Positions 16,555 to 25,502 of a stretch of 64,000 nucleotides of DNA are shown here, piece by piece. Source of the DNA: Streptomyces indicus. Lineage in GTDB: Bacteria; Actinomycetota; Actinomycetes; Streptomycetales; Streptomycetaceae. The translations under genes were made by a program, and so were the position numbers. The notes beneath the pieces were generated by a model, which saw nothing but the letters and a program-made list of their open reading frames with translations, ran no database searches and was not told the DNA's origin. Location: contig NZ_FNFF01000004.1 of assembly GCF_900100315.1 (NCBI RefSeq), positions 186,001 to 250,000 of the forward strand, given 5' to 3'. Every line of letters begins with the position of its first letter. Positions within the stretch are counted from its first letter, which is position 1.

Positions 16555-17529
16555 GTGCGCCGCACCCCCACACTGACGGCCGCCGCCCTGCTCCTCCTCG
16601 CCGCCACGCTCGCCGGCTGCGGAGGTGAGGCCGAGGCGCGCGACGACCGGCCGCCCACCGCCCCGCGCGGCCTCACCGTCCATGCGGGCAGCGCCACTTC
16701 GGTGCACGTGATGTGGAACAAGTCGACCGACGACACCGGCGTCCACCGCTACGAGGTCTACCGCGACGGCAAGCGGGTCAAGACGCTCCCCGCCGCCACG
16801 TACATGGTCGACATCGCGCAGCTGACCCCGCAGCGCACGTACACCTTCTCCGTCCGCGCGCTGGACGCCGCCGGGAACCGGTCGCCGCACAGCCTCAAGG
16901 TCCCGGTGACCATGCGCCCGCCCGCTCCGAAGGACTCCGAACCGCCCACCGCACCGCGGAAGGTGAAGGTCCGCCCGTCGGGTGCGCGCGCCGCCACCCT
17001 GTCGTGGGGTGCGGCCACCGACAACGAGGCCGTCACCTCGTACGACATCTACCAGGCCGGTTCGCGGATCCACAGCGTGGCCGGGCGCAGCACCACCGCC
17101 CTGGTCACGGGCCTGCGCCCCGGCACCGCGTACACCTTCACGGTCAAGGCGCGCGACGCGGCCGACAACTCCTCGCCGGACAGCGAGGCGGTGCAGCTCA
17201 CCACCGCCGCGGGCGAGGGCGGGCACGAGGACACCGCGCCCGGCGGCTTCAAGGTCACCACGCACGAGGACGACGGCGCGTACTACCTCGACCTGTCCTG
17301 GGACGCGCCGAAGACCGGCGGCGACGTGGCCGAGTACGAGATCCATCTCAACGGCCGCCAGGCCACCACGCTGCAATGGGGCGGCGCGGCGCCGGCCGGG
17401 CGCGCGCGGCACAGCTTCTTCATCACGCGCGACGAGGCGCAGACGTACCGTGTGAAGCTCCGCGCGAAGCTGCCCGACGGCACCTGGGGCGCGTTCTCCG
17501 AGGAACGGACGGTGACCACCGGTGGATGA
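16555..17529 (+). CDS. Lipoprotein with fibronectin type III domains
   Basis: This 324-residue protein is read from GTG 16555, with GGAAGG upstream. The signal peptide ends in a lipobox, LLAATLAGC, so the mature protein is probably anchored to the outer face of the membrane by lipid at C22. Three FN3-like repeats follow (about residues 34-120, 130-215 and 222-322). Each has the pattern PPTAPRGLTV..W...TDDTGVHRYEVYRDG and ends in TYTFSVRALDAAGN or similar. No catalytic domain is visible, so a binding or scaffold role is likely. Its last 8 bases overlap the start of the asparaginase gene. Confidence 0.9.
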   Translation: MRRTPTLTAAALLLLAATLAGCGGEAEARDDRPPTAPRGLTVHAGSATSVHVMWNKSTDDTGVHRYEVYRDGKRVKTLPAATYMVDIAQLTPQRTYTFSVRALDAAGNRSPHSLKVPVTMRPPAPKDSEPPTAPRKVKVRPSGARAATLSWGAATDNEAVTSYDIYQAGSRIHSVAGRSTTALVTGLRPGTAYTFTVKARDAADNSSPDSEAVQLTTAAGEGGHEDTAPGGFKVTTHEDDGAYYLDLSWDAPKTGGDVAEYEIHLNGRQATTLQWGGAAPAGRARHSFFITRDEAQTYRVKLRAKLPDGTWGAFSEERTVTTGG

Positions 17530-18490
17530 GATCGCGCTGCTGACCCTCGGCGGCACCATCGCGATGTCCGGCCGTCCCGTCGAGGGCGTGGTCCCGCGCC
17601 TGTCCGGGGCCGAACTGACCGCCGCCGTACCGGCGTTGAAGGAGTACGCCCTCGACGTCCGCGACGCGCACGCGGTCCCCAGCTCCAACCTCACCTTCGC
17701 CCAGCTCTTCGCCGTGGCCGAGGAGGCCGCTCAGGCCGTGAAGGCCGGTGCGGCCGGCGTGGTGGTCACCCAGGGCACGGACACCCTGGAGGAGACCGCC
17801 TACCTCTTCGACCTGATCTGGCCGCACCCGCAGCCGCTCGTCCTGACCGGCGCGATGCGCAACCCCACGCTGCCCGGCGCGGACGGCCCGGCCAACCTCC
17901 TGGCCGCCGTGCAGGTGGCGGCGTCGCCGGAGGCGCGGGAGCTCGGCGCGCTCCTGGTGTTCAACGACGAGATCCACGCCGCGCGCCGGGTCCGCAAGAC
18001 CCACGCCACCAGCACGGCCACCTTCGCCTCGCCGGACACGGGCCCGCTCGGCCATGTGGTCGAGGGCCGGGTCCGCGTCCTGGCCCGCCCGCCCCGGCTG
18101 CCCGCCCTGCCCGCGACACCGGGCGAGGCCCGCGTCGCACTGCACACGGTCACCCTCGACGAAGACGCCCCGCTGCTGCCGGGCCTCGCGGACACGTACC
18201 AGGGACTGATCGTGGCGGCCTACGGGGTCGGCCATGTGGCGGCGCAACTCGCCCCGGTCCTGGGCGAGTTGGCCACCCGTATCCCAGTCGTCCTGACCTC
18301 CCGCACCGGCGGGGGTTCGGTGCTCACCGCCACGTACGGCTCCCCGGGCTCCGAGTCCGACCTGCTCGCCCGCGGGCTGGTCAACGGCGGCTTCCTGGAC
18401 CCGTACAAGGCCCGGATCCTGCTGCGGCTGCTGCTGTGGGACGGGGCGGACCGGGCTCGGATCGCGGAGGAGTTCGCGCGGCGGGGCTAG
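17522..18490 (+). CDS. L-asparaginase
   Basis: This 322-residue enzyme hydrolyses asparagine to aspartate and ammonia. The start GTG 17522 lies inside the end of the lipoprotein gene, so translation is probably coupled. Both family signatures are present: LLTLGGTIAMSG at the N-terminus with the nucleophilic threonine, and VVVTQGTDTLEETAY near residue 85 with the second threonine. There is no signal peptide, so it should act in the cytoplasm. Length is normal for bacterial type I/II enzymes. Confidence 0.93.
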   Translation: MDEIALLTLGGTIAMSGRPVEGVVPRLSGAELTAAVPALKEYALDVRDAHAVPSSNLTFAQLFAVAEEAAQAVKAGAAGVVVTQGTDTLEETAYLFDLIWPHPQPLVLTGAMRNPTLPGADGPANLLAAVQVAASPEARELGALLVFNDEIHAARRVRKTHATSTATFASPDTGPLGHVVEGRVRVLARPPRLPALPATPGEARVALHTVTLDEDAPLLPGLADTYQGLIVAAYGVGHVAAQLAPVLGELATRIPVVLTSRTGGGSVLTATYGSPGSESDLLARGLVNGGFLDPYKARILLRLLLWDGADRARIAEEFARRG

Positions 18491-18524
18491 GCAGGGGCAA
18501 GGGGAGCCCAGGTGTCCGGCGTGG

Positions 18525-18968
18525 TCAGGCGTCCGCGGGCTCCAGCGCCTCGACCTCGCCCGCGAACGCCGGGTGGCCCACCGTCTCGCAGGTGAGGCGC
18601 AGTTTGCGGCGGCGGGTGGCGTAGCGCTGGGCGAACTGGAGGCCGGGGGTCCCGTCGTTCTCCCAGGCCTGCACGATCACCGCGTCGTGGCGCTCCTGGT
18701 CCACGGTGAAGTAGCCGTCGTGCGCCAGGGCGTAGCGGAGGCAGTCCGGTCCGGCCGCGCGCAGCTGCTCCCGGGCGATCTCGGTCTCGCGCTCGAACGT
18801 GTCCGCCCGGCAGCGCACCAGCTTGCGTCCGTCCGCGTAGTCGAGCAGGACGAAGGTCGTGAGCTGCTGGCCCTTGGTCTCCTGGAGGGAACCGGTCGCG
18901 TGGTCGAGGGCCGCGAAGGCCAGGGCGAGGAGTTCCTCGGAGGCGTCGTCGAGGGCAGACGTAGACAT
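18525..18968 (-). CDS. Conserved hypothetical protein, 147 aa
   Basis: This acidic soluble protein starts at ATG 18968. It has a helical N-terminus (ALDDASEELLALAFAALDHATGSLQ), followed by alternating strands (TTFVLLDYADGRKLVRCRADTFERE) and YFTVDQERHDAVIVQAWENDGTPG. It ends in a strand and an acidic tail. I recognise no catalytic motif or known domain. It is convergent with asparaginase and is transcribed alone. Confidence 0.8.
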   Translation of the reverse strand: MSTSALDDASEELLALAFAALDHATGSLQETKGQQLTTFVLLDYADGRKLVRCRADTFERETEIAREQLRAAGPDCLRYALAHDGYFTVDQERHDAVIVQAWENDGTPGLQFAQRYATRRRKLRLTCETVGHPAFAGEVEALEPADA

Positions 18969-19022
18969 GCGCCCAGGAAATCACGGGCGCCTTCCGGCCG
19001 GGAAATCACGGGCGGCTCCGGG

Positions 19023-19110
19023 CCGGACGCCACAGGTTCCCGCTGCCGGAAGCCACAGGTCCCCGCTGCCGGACGCCACGGGCCCCCGCTGCCCGGCGGC
19101 AGCGGGGACC
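19023..19110. repeat. 23-bp tandem repeat x 3 forming a terminator-like hairpin
   Basis: Units of ccggacgccacaggtccccg plus three bases begin at 19023, 19046 and 19069. The last unit with the following bases forms a 10-bp hairpin (19084-19107, arm ccccgctgcc, loop cggc). The array lies downstream of the MFS gene on the minus strand, so it can serve as its terminator. Confidence 0.75.
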
Positions 19111-19126
19111 ACAAGGAGATGTCGCT

Positions 19127-20395
19127 TCAGGCGGCCTTCGAGAGGGCGGACCGGTCCTTGCGGGACAGGTGCCATACGGGGGTGCCGGCCGCGCCGCCCG
19201 TGTCCTCGCGCCGCGGCCACAGCAGGAAGGCACCGGCCGCGCCCGCCCCGGCCAGGACCGCGAGCACGGACCAGGCCACCGTGAAACCGGCGCTCGTGCC
19301 GAGCGCGCCCGCGATCGGATACGTGACCAGCCAGGCCAGGTGCGAGAGCGAGAACTGGGCGGCGAACGCCTCGGGGATCGCGTTCCGCGCCACGGAGGCG
19401 CGCAGCACCTTGCCGGTCGGCGTGATGATCAGCGCCATGCCGATGCCGATCACCGTCCAGACGGCGGCAGTCGCGGCCCAGTTCGCGAGCCCGGCCGCCA
19501 CCAGCGTCACCGCGGCGGACGTGCCCGCGACGAGCACTCCTGCGCCGGTCAGCATCACGGTGCGGGCGGCGACCCGGTCGAGGACGCGGGGGAGTGCGAG
19601 GGCGGCGACGAGGGTGCCGGTGCCGGAGGCGGCGAGCATCCAGGCCACGCCCGCCTGCGAGCCGCCGAGTTCGTCCCGTACGTAGTTGACGGTGCTCACC
19701 ACGACGATCGAACCGGCCGCCGCGACCACGAGGTTGAGCGCCATGACCCCGCGCAGCCGGGGCGTGGTGAGGAAGGTCCTGATCCCTGCGGCCGCCTTGT
19801 CCCAGGCCTTGGTGTGGGCGCTGGGGCGGGCGTTCGGGACACGGGCGGCGAGGACGAGAAGCCCGGAGCCGATGAACCCGGCGGAGGTGCCGAGGAACAG
19901 CCGGTCGAAGCTCATGAAAGCCAGCGCGACGGCGGCGAGCACGGGGCTGAGCAGGCTCTCCATGGTGGAGGCGACCTGGGAGGCGGACAGGGCCCGGGTG
20001 TACGCGGCCTCGTCGGTGACGATGTCGGGGATGACGGCCTGGAACGTCGGCGTGAACGCGGCGGACGCCGCCTGGAGCAGACCGATCAGCACGTAGATGT
20101 GCCAGACCTCGCTGACGAACGGAAGCGCCAGGACCACCAGACCGCGGACCACGTCGAGCAGGACGAGGAAGGTCTGGCGCGGCAGCCGGTCGATGTACGC
20201 GGCGGTCAGCGGGGCGATGACCACGTACATGACCATCTTGATGGTGAGGGCGGTGCCGAGGACCATGCCGGCGCTCGGACCCGCGAGGTCGTAGGCGAGC
20301 AGACCGAGGGCCACGGTGGTCAGGCCGGTGCCGAACAGGGCGATGACCTGGGCGCCGAAGAGGAGGCGGTAGTCGCGGAGGGCGAAGAGTCGCAT
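19127..20395 (-). CDS. MFS transporter
   Basis: This 422-residue protein is taken from ATG 20395 because GAAGGA sits seven bases upstream. ATG 20416 has no such site. It has about ten to twelve hydrophobic helices, with the N-terminus MRLFALRDYRLLFGAQVIALFGTGL typical of the MFS drug-efflux (enterobactin exporter-like) group. The loop between helices 2 and 3 carries YIDRLPRQTFLVLLD (DRxxR). It is the last gene of a minus-strand cluster with an AhpD-like gene (100 bases upstream) and a His-rich protein gene. The cluster is probably copper or redox linked through an upstream CsoR-like site. Confidence 0.9.
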   Translation of the reverse strand: MRLFALRDYRLLFGAQVIALFGTGLTTVALGLLAYDLAGPSAGMVLGTALTIKMVMYVVIAPLTAAYIDRLPRQTFLVLLDVVRGLVVLALPFVSEVWHIYVLIGLLQAASAAFTPTFQAVIPDIVTDEAAYTRALSASQVASTMESLLSPVLAAVALAFMSFDRLFLGTSAGFIGSGLLVLAARVPNARPSAHTKAWDKAAAGIRTFLTTPRLRGVMALNLVVAAAGSIVVVSTVNYVRDELGGSQAGVAWMLAASGTGTLVAALALPRVLDRVAARTVMLTGAGVLVAGTSAAVTLVAAGLANWAATAAVWTVIGIGMALIITPTGKVLRASVARNAIPEAFAAQFSLSHLAWLVTYPIAGALGTSAGFTVAWSVLAVLAGAGAAGAFLLWPRREDTGGAAGTPVWHLSRKDRSALSKAA

Positions 20396-20494
20396 GACGG
20401 GTTCCTTCGGGTTCATGCGGCGGGGCACGGCCCCGGGGCGGAGGCCGTGCCCCGCGCTGACAGCAGACGGGGGAGTCGTTGCCACGCATCGGCG

Positions 20495-21046
20495 TCACGT
20501 CCTTGTCGGGCGGCTGTGGGTATCGGGGTGGCCGTCCGGGGTGAGGCCGGCGAGGAGGTTGAACGCGCCGGTGAGGATGTTGAGGGAGACGACACCGACC
20601 ACGTCGGCGATCGCGCGGTCGCTGTAGCCGTACGCGCGCAGGGCGGCGATCTGGTCGTCGGTGATCGAGGCGGGCTCGCGGTAGACCTGGAGTCCGAGGG
20701 CGATCAGCGCGGCCACGGCCGGATCCTGCGAGGTGCCCAGGTGGGCCCGCTCGATCTCCTCCTCGTCGATCCCTAGGGCGCGGGCGGCGCCGACGTGCGC
20801 GTCGAGGCAGAGGCCGCAGCCCTGCTGGGCCTGGACGGCGATGGAGATCCGCTCGCTGATCCGGCGGTCGAGCTTGGCGCGGCCCATGGCCCGGCTGAGC
20901 TGGAGGTAGCCGCCGAGGACGGCCGGCGAGTGCGCCATCGTCGCGACCATGTCGCCGACGTGCCCGTGCCGGGCGACCAGCTCCCCGAGCAGCTCGCGCG
21001 AGGCGCCGACGGCGGTGTCGGGCGTGAGGCGGTTCATGCGGGGCAT
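20495..21046 (-). CDS. AhpD/carboxymuconolactone decarboxylase-like protein
   Basis: This 183-residue protein starts at ATG 21046 behind AAGGAGG. The core RISERISIAVQAQQGCGLCLDAHVGAARALG has the redox CxxC and D-x-H of the AhpD family. An N-terminal helical region precedes it (about residues 1-60), and a C-terminal AIADVVGVVSLNILTGAFNLLAG helix follows. It lies 28 bases from the His-rich protein gene and 100 bases from the MFS gene, so the three are probably one transcript. A role in peroxide or thiol stress is plausible. Confidence 0.9.
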   Translation of the reverse strand: MPRMNRLTPDTAVGASRELLGELVARHGHVGDMVATMAHSPAVLGGYLQLSRAMGRAKLDRRISERISIAVQAQQGCGLCLDAHVGAARALGIDEEEIERAHLGTSQDPAVAALIALGLQVYREPASITDDQIAALRAYGYSDRAIADVVGVVSLNILTGAFNLLAGLTPDGHPDTHSRPTRT

Positions 21047-21074
21047 GACGCCTCCTTCCTTCCGTGGTGACCGG

Positions 21075-21905
21075 TCAGTGGTGGGCGTGGTGCGCATGGT
21101 GGGCGTGGTGCCCCTCGTGCCCGCCGTGCCCGTCCGCGAGGGCGGCTTCGGCGGTCCGTACCGTGAACTCGGCCGTCCGCACGACCCCTTCGTGCTGGAA
21201 GTCCAGGAACAGGCGGTACGTACCGGCCGTGGGCGCCACCGCCATGAAGGAGATCTCGGGGCCGGGCGCGGTGACCCCGTCACCGGGCTCGCCCTCCGGG
21301 TGCACGTGGAGGTAGCCGAGGTCCCCGACGCGCAGGGCGACCAGGTGCCCGTACGCGGCCAGGTAGGGCTCGAGGTCGGTGACGGGCCGGCCGTCCCGGC
21401 TGACGGTGAGGGTCAGCTCGCTCGCCTGACCGGCCCGCAGCGCACCGTCGAGCGTCACGGTGTACGCGCCGGTCCGCGCGCTCCCGGTGGCCTCGGGCAG
21501 CGGCTGCGGCTCGTACGCACCGGCCACCGCCGCGTCGATCCCGAGCGTCATCGTCCCGTCGTGACCGACCGGGTGGACGTCGGCGAAGAACCGCCAGTCC
21601 CCGGGCGTCAGGTCGAGCTCGACGCTCCAGGTCCCCTTCCCGTCCCGCACCGGGTGCACGTGCTGGAACCCGGCCGTGTCCCGCCGTACGGCGATGAAGT
21701 GCAGCTCCTTCTCGTGCTCGGCCTTGTACGCGGTGACGGGCTGCCCGTCGGGCCCCACCACCCGGAAGCCGACCGACTGCACCCCGGCCTCGAAGACCGT
21801 GGTGTCCAACTCGAGGGTGTACCCGTCCTGCGAGACCGAGAGCCCACCGGGCTGTCCACCGCCGTGCGCGGCGTGGTCGCTGTGAGCGGCGTGGTTGTTG
21901 CTCAT
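21075..21905 (-). CDS. His-rich, probably copper-binding protein
   Basis: This 276-residue protein starts at ATG 21905. Both ends are histidine-rich: MSNNHAAHSDHAAHGGG, and at the C-terminus HGGHEGHHAHHAHHAHH. The body is beta-rich, with two immunoglobulin-like segments. Each contains an ELHFIAVRRDTAGFQHVHPV / GHLVALRVGDLGYLHVHPEG motif, and the repeated HVHP is a likely metal ligand. There is no signal peptide. It resembles proteins encoded in actinobacterial copper-response loci. It is first in a cluster with an AhpD-like and an MFS gene, with a CsoR-type palindrome 61 bases upstream. The metal identity is inferred. Confidence 0.78.
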   Translation of the reverse strand: MSNNHAAHSDHAAHGGGQPGGLSVSQDGYTLELDTTVFEAGVQSVGFRVVGPDGQPVTAYKAEHEKELHFIAVRRDTAGFQHVHPVRDGKGTWSVELDLTPGDWRFFADVHPVGHDGTMTLGIDAAVAGAYEPQPLPEATGSARTGAYTVTLDGALRAGQASELTLTVSRDGRPVTDLEPYLAAYGHLVALRVGDLGYLHVHPEGEPGDGVTAPGPEISFMAVAPTAGTYRLFLDFQHEGVVRTAEFTVRTAEAALADGHGGHEGHHAHHAHHAHH

Positions 21906-21965
21906 GACATCTCCTGAGGTGCGATCCGTTTCCCGATGCCGTCCCGTGCGGTCCGACGATCAGAA

Positions 21966-21990
21966 CCATATACCCCTGGGGGGTATATGG
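21966..21990 (-). promoter_or_regulatory. CsoR-like operator (copper-responsive)
   Basis: A perfect 11-bp inverted repeat, ccatatacccc and ggggtatatgg around a 3-base centre, lies 61 bases upstream of the His-rich gene. The TACCCC-GGGGTA core agrees with known CsoR sites. It is the only strongly AT-flanked palindrome of this kind in the window. Confidence 0.72.
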
Positions 21991-22040
21991 CGAGCGCTCC
22001 TCGGAGAAATCTCGAAACGCGGAACACGGCCCAACGCAAA

Positions 22041-22076
22041 GAGGGCCGCTTCCCTGATGTCAGGGAAGCGGCCCTC
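22041..22076 (-). terminator. glnA terminator hairpin
   Basis: Perfect 17-bp arms (gagggccgcttccctga and its complement) around a tg loop, about 50 bases after the glnA stop on the minus strand. Confidence 0.9.
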
Positions 22077-22123
22077 AGCGGTACCGCGGGGTACTACGAC
22101 GCCCTATGGCGCACTACGACGGC

Positions 22124-23533
22124 TTAGAGGTCGAAGTACAGCTCGAACTCGTGCGGGTGCGGACGCAGCTGGATCGGCGCGATCTCGTTCGTGCGCTTGT
22201 AGTCGATCCACGTCTCGATCAGGTCGGAGGTGAAGACACCGCCGGCCTGGAGGTACTCGTTGTCCTCCTCGAGCGCGTCGAGGACGGCCGGCAGCGAGGT
22301 CGGGACCTGCGGGACGCCCGCGTGCTCCTCGGGAGCGAGCTCGTAGAGGTCCTTGTCGATCGGCTCGGCCGGCTCGATCTTGTTCTTCACGCCGTCGAGG
22401 CCCGCGAGCAGCAACGCCGAGAACGCGAGGTACGGGTTCGAGGACGGGTCCGGCGCGCGGAACTCGACGCGCTTGGCCTTCGGGTTCGAGCCCGTGATCG
22501 GGATACGCATGGCCGCGGAGCGGTTGCGCTGCGAGTAGACCAGGTTGACCGGGGCCTCGAAGCCGGGGACCAGGCGGTGGTACGAGTTCACCGTCGGGTT
22601 CGTGAAGGCGAGCAGCGACGGGGCGTGCTTCAGGATGCCGCCGATGTAGTAGCGGGCGGTGTCCGACAGACCCGCGTAACCGGCCTCGTCGTAGAAGAGC
22701 GGCTGGCCGCCCTGCCACAGCGACTGGTGGACGTGCATGCCCGAGCCGTTGTCACCGAAGATCGGCTTCGGCATGAAGGTCGCGGTCTTGCCGTTCTGCC
22801 ACGCGACGTTCTTCACGATGTACTTGAAGAGCATCAGGTCGTCGGCCGCGGCGAGCAGCGTGTTGAACTTGTAGTTGATCTCGGCCTGGCCGGCGGTGCC
22901 CACCTCGTGGTGCTGGCGCTCGACCTGGAGGCCCTGGCGGTCCAGCTCCAGGGAGATCTCGGCGCGCAGGTCGGCGAAGTGGTCGACCGGCGGGGCCGGG
23001 AAGTAGCCGCCCTTGTAACGGACCTTGTAGCCGCGGTTGTTCTCGACCGCGCCGGTGTTCCAGGCGCCCGCCTCGGAGTCGATCTCGTAGATCGACTTGT
23101 TGGCGGAGGTCTCGAAGCGCACCGAGTCGAACACGTAGAACTCGGCCTCGGGGCCGAAGTACGCGGTGTCGGCGATACCGGTGGAGGCGAGGTAGGCCTC
23201 GGCCTTCTTCGCCACGTTGCGCGGGTCGCGGGAGTACTGCTCGCCCGTGATCGGGTCGTGGATGAAGAAGTTGATGTTCAGCGTCTTGTCGCGGCGGAAG
23301 GGGTCGACCCGGGCCGTCGTGAGGTCCGCGCGCAGCGCCATGTCGGACTCGTGGATCGCCTGGAAGCCGCGGATCGACGAACCGTCGAAGGCCAGCTCCT
23401 CGTCCGGGTCGAACGCCGCCGCGGGCACCGTGAAGTGCTGCATCACACCCGGCAGGTCGCAGAAACGGACGTCGATGAACTTCACGTCCTCGTCTGCGAT
23501 GAACTTCTTGGCGTCGTCGGCGTTCTGGAACAT
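22124..23533 (-). CDS. glnA: Glutamine synthetase type I
   Basis: This 469-residue enzyme is the main ammonia-assimilating glutamine synthetase. It starts at ATG 23533 after GTAGGAGGAGC. The N-terminus [20 protein letters not shown] and motifs [30 protein letters not shown] and [17 protein letters not shown] are diagnostic. The adenylylation tyrosine is Y397 in DKDLYEL, so activity can be switched by adenylyltransferase GlnE. It is controlled by a GlnR box upstream. It is transcribed alone, divergent from an RDD gene. Confidence 0.98.
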   Translation of the reverse strand: MFQNADDAKKFIADEDVKFIDVRFCDLPGVMQHFTVPAAAFDPDEELAFDGSSIRGFQAIHESDMALRADLTTARVDPFRRDKTLNINFFIHDPITGEQYSRDPRNVAKKAEAYLASTGIADTAYFGPEAEFYVFDSVRFETSANKSIYEIDSEAGAWNTGAVENNRGYKVRYKGGYFPAPPVDHFADLRAEISLELDRQGLQVERQHHEVGTAGQAEINYKFNTLLAAADDLMLFKYIVKNVAWQNGKTATFMPKPIFGDNGSGMHVHQSLWQGGQPLFYDEAGYAGLSDTARYYIGGILKHAPSLLAFTNPTVNSYHRLVPGFEAPVNLVYSQRNRSAAMRIPITGSNPKAKRVEFRAPDPSSNPYLAFSALLLAGLDGVKNKIEPAEPIDKDLYELAPEEHAGVPQVPTSLPAVLDALEEDNEYLQAGGVFTSDLIETWIDYKRTNEIAPIQLRPHPHEFELYFDL

Positions 23534-23634
23534 CCAGCTCCTCCTACTCCCGGTCCGGGGTGGAGCCGGGGCTGTCTCGCTCGTGGTGCGGCCAGTGCGG
23601 TGGCCCACGCTGGACCCGACCATAAGGACGGGGG

Positions 23635-23672
23635 ATTTCTCAAGCATGACCCATTTGTTTCGCCCAAGTTAA
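23635..23672 (-). promoter_or_regulatory. GlnR box upstream of glnA
   Basis: On the minus strand the half-sites TTAAC, GAAAC, GTCAT and GAAAT are each separated by six bases, the same architecture as the site upstream of glnII. It lies about 100 bases upstream of glnA. Confidence 0.88.
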
Positions 23673-23770
23673 CCGGCGCAGGGGTGACGGCCGTCTCACC
23701 CGCCGTGAAGGCCCGGACCAGCGGGCACCCGCCGGGTCCCGTACGAAACGGGGCGCAGTACCGTGGACCC

Positions 23771-24238
23771 GTGGACAACAGGCAAGCAATCGGATCGTGG
23801 CTCTCCGGCCCTCGCCAGACGGCCGAGGACATGGGTGTCGACTTCGGGTACCGCGGCGAGCAGCTGGGCCTGCCCGAGCACGGACCGGGCTCGATCGCGC
23901 GCCCCGGCCGCCGGATCGCGGCCCTCTTCATCGACTGGGCCCTGTGCCTGCTGATCGCATACGGTCTGCTCGCTGACCGTGACCTCCAGGCGGCCGGCAA
24001 CTGGGCGGTGCTCGTCCTGCTCGTCATGAGCATCCTGACGGTGGGCACGATCGGCTCCACGCCGGGCAAGCGCATCCTCGGCCTGCGGGTCCTCGCCGAC
24101 GACGGCAACCGCCTCGGCATCGGCCGCGTGATCGTCCGCAGCGTCCTGCTCTGCCTCGCGATCCCGGCCCTCATCTGGGACCGCGACGGCCGCGGCCTGC
24201 ACGACCGCCTGGCGCGCGCGGTCCAGGTGCGGATCTGA
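23771..24238 (+). CDS. RDD-family membrane protein
   Basis: This 155-residue protein is read from GTG 23771 (VDNRQAIGSWLSGPRQ). The GTG eight bases earlier is in another frame. The RDD fold is evident: RRIAALFIDWALCLLIAYGLL (helix 1 with the conserved D), a second helix LVLLVMSILTVGTIGSTPGKRILGLRV, and a third IVRSVLLCLAIPALIWDRDGRGLHDRLA with the terminal DRxxR pattern. No clear ribosome binding site is present, so leaderless translation is possible. It is divergent from glnA and ends just before a bidirectional terminator. Transport function is presumed for the family, with the substrate unknown. Confidence 0.9.
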   Translation: MDNRQAIGSWLSGPRQTAEDMGVDFGYRGEQLGLPEHGPGSIARPGRRIAALFIDWALCLLIAYGLLADRDLQAAGNWAVLVLLVMSILTVGTIGSTPGKRILGLRVLADDGNRLGIGRVIVRSVLLCLAIPALIWDRDGRGLHDRLARAVQVRI

Positions 24239-24264
24239 TCCGCGGTACGGATCCGAGAACGTAA

Positions 24265-24300
24265 GAACGGGGCGCCCGGAGAGATCCGGGCGCCCCGTTC
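24265..24300. terminator. Bidirectional terminator hairpin
   Basis: Perfect 16-bp arms (gaacggggcgcccgga) around a gaga loop, between the convergent RDD and DUF4191 genes. Confidence 0.88.
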
Positions 24301-24317
24301 ACGTATACGAGGAGAGG

Positions 24318-25019
24318 TCAGCGGCCGTTCGCGCCGCCGCGCGGCATGCGCATGCCCTTGGGCATCGGGCCCTTCGGGATCGGCATGTTCTTCATCAGGT
24401 CGCCCATCGCGCGCAGCCGGTCGTTGGTCGTGGTGACCTGCGGGCCGGACAGGACGCGGGGCAGCTTGAGCATCGTGGTGCGCAGCTTCTTCAGCGGCAC
24501 CTCGCCCTCGCCGTTGCCCACGATGAAGTCGTGCACCGGCACGTCGGCGACCACGCGCGCCATCTTCTTCTTCTCGGCGGCGAGCAGGGACTTCACCCGG
24601 TTCGGGTTGCCCTCGGCGATCAGCACGATGCCGGCCTTGCCGACGGCCCGGTGGACCACGTCCTGGCTGCGGTTCATCGCGACCGCGGGGGTCGTGGACC
24701 AGCCGCGTCCCACGTTGTCCAGGACGGCGGCCGCCGCACCGGGCTGGCCCTCCATCTGTCCGAACGCGGCCCGCTCGGCCCGGCGTCCGAAGACGATCGC
24801 CATCGCAAGGAAGGCGAGCACGAAGCCGAGGATGCCGAGATAGACCGGGTGTCCGATCAGGAAGCCGATCGCGAGGAAGACACCGAAGGTGACGATTCCC
24901 ACTGCGGCAATGATCAGACCGATCTTCGAATCGGCCCGTCGGGTCATTTTGTAAGTGAGGGCGATCTGCTTGAGTCGCCCCGGGTTCGCAGCGCTCGCTG
25001 CGTCGTCCTTCCTCGCCAT
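24318..25019 (-). CDS. DUF4191 membrane protein
   Basis: This 233-residue protein starts at ATG 25019 (MARKDDAASAANPGRLKQIALTYKMTRR). Two adjacent hydrophobic helices lie about residues 32-78 (IGLIIAAVGIVTFGVFLAIGF, VYLGILGFVLAFLAMAIVFG). A cytoplasmic domain follows with RRAERAAFGQMEGQPGAAAAVLDNVGRGW and a C-terminal Met/Pro/Gly tail. This matches the actinobacterial DUF4191 family encoded next to lipA. Its function is unknown. The gene is followed upstream by a small ORF and lipA on the same strand. Confidence 0.9.
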   Translation of the reverse strand: MARKDDAASAANPGRLKQIALTYKMTRRADSKIGLIIAAVGIVTFGVFLAIGFLIGHPVYLGILGFVLAFLAMAIVFGRRAERAAFGQMEGQPGAAAAVLDNVGRGWSTTPAVAMNRSQDVVHRAVGKAGIVLIAEGNPNRVKSLLAAEKKKMARVVADVPVHDFIVGNGEGEVPLKKLRTTMLKLPRVLSGPQVTTTNDRLRAMGDLMKNMPIPKGPMPKGMRMPRGGANGR

Positions 25020-25049
25020 GCTTGGAAGTTTACGTGCCCTTCGAACGGA

Positions 25050-25253
25050 CTACGACGTGCGGGCGGCGACAGCGCGCTCGAGCACCTGCTGAGCCTCGAC
25101 GCGGTCCTTGGCGCGGCGCCGGTCCTCGAGCACGGACGTCCAGGCATTGCGGCGTGCGGTGCGCTGGCCGCTGCCGAGCAGCAGCGTCTCCATGGCGCGC
25201 AGGGCGTCGGTCACGGACGGAATGGCGGTGGCGCGAACGGGCGCGGCCTGCAT
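25050..25253 (-). CDS. Small hypothetical protein, 67 aa
   Basis: The frame from ATG 25253 encodes a basic helical protein (MQAAPVRATAIPSVTDALRA, then LLLGSGQRTARRNAWTSVLEDRRRAKDRVEAQQVLERAV). Its helices have an amphipathic pattern. A GAGGGGG lies about ten bases upstream. It lies between lipA and the DUF4191 gene on the same strand, a position where Streptomyces usually have a short ORF. No family is recognised. A palindrome (cttacgtggcgtaag, 25300-25314) sits just upstream. Confidence 0.7.
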   Translation of the reverse strand: MQAAPVRATAIPSVTDALRAMETLLLGSGQRTARRNAWTSVLEDRRRAKDRVEAQQVLERAVAARTS

Positions 25254-25389
25254 CTCGGTGGTCCCCCTCGGTCAGAACGGCAGTCGGTCTTACGTGGCGT
25301 AAGCCCAGGCTCACTGATTGGTGTTACCAGGGCGTGTCCGACCGGTCAAACACGAATGAAGCCTTGACGCGCCTGGTCATCAACCTGAC

Positions 25390-25433
25390 GCGGCCCGTAC
25401 GGAGCCCCTGCCTGCGGGGATCGTACGGGCCGC
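25390..25433. terminator. Hairpin downstream of lipA
   Basis: Twelve-base perfect arms (gcggcccgtacg and cgtacgggccgc) enclose a further cccc/gggg stem, 70 bases past the lipA stop on the minus strand. The pairing is strong, so it probably terminates the lipB-lipA transcript. Confidence 0.7.
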
Positions 25434-25502
25434 GTGCTTCGCGCCATTACGCGCGAGTAGCTTCTTGTGCGCGAACTCACAAGCTCCGCGGGTGCCGCGG
25501 GC

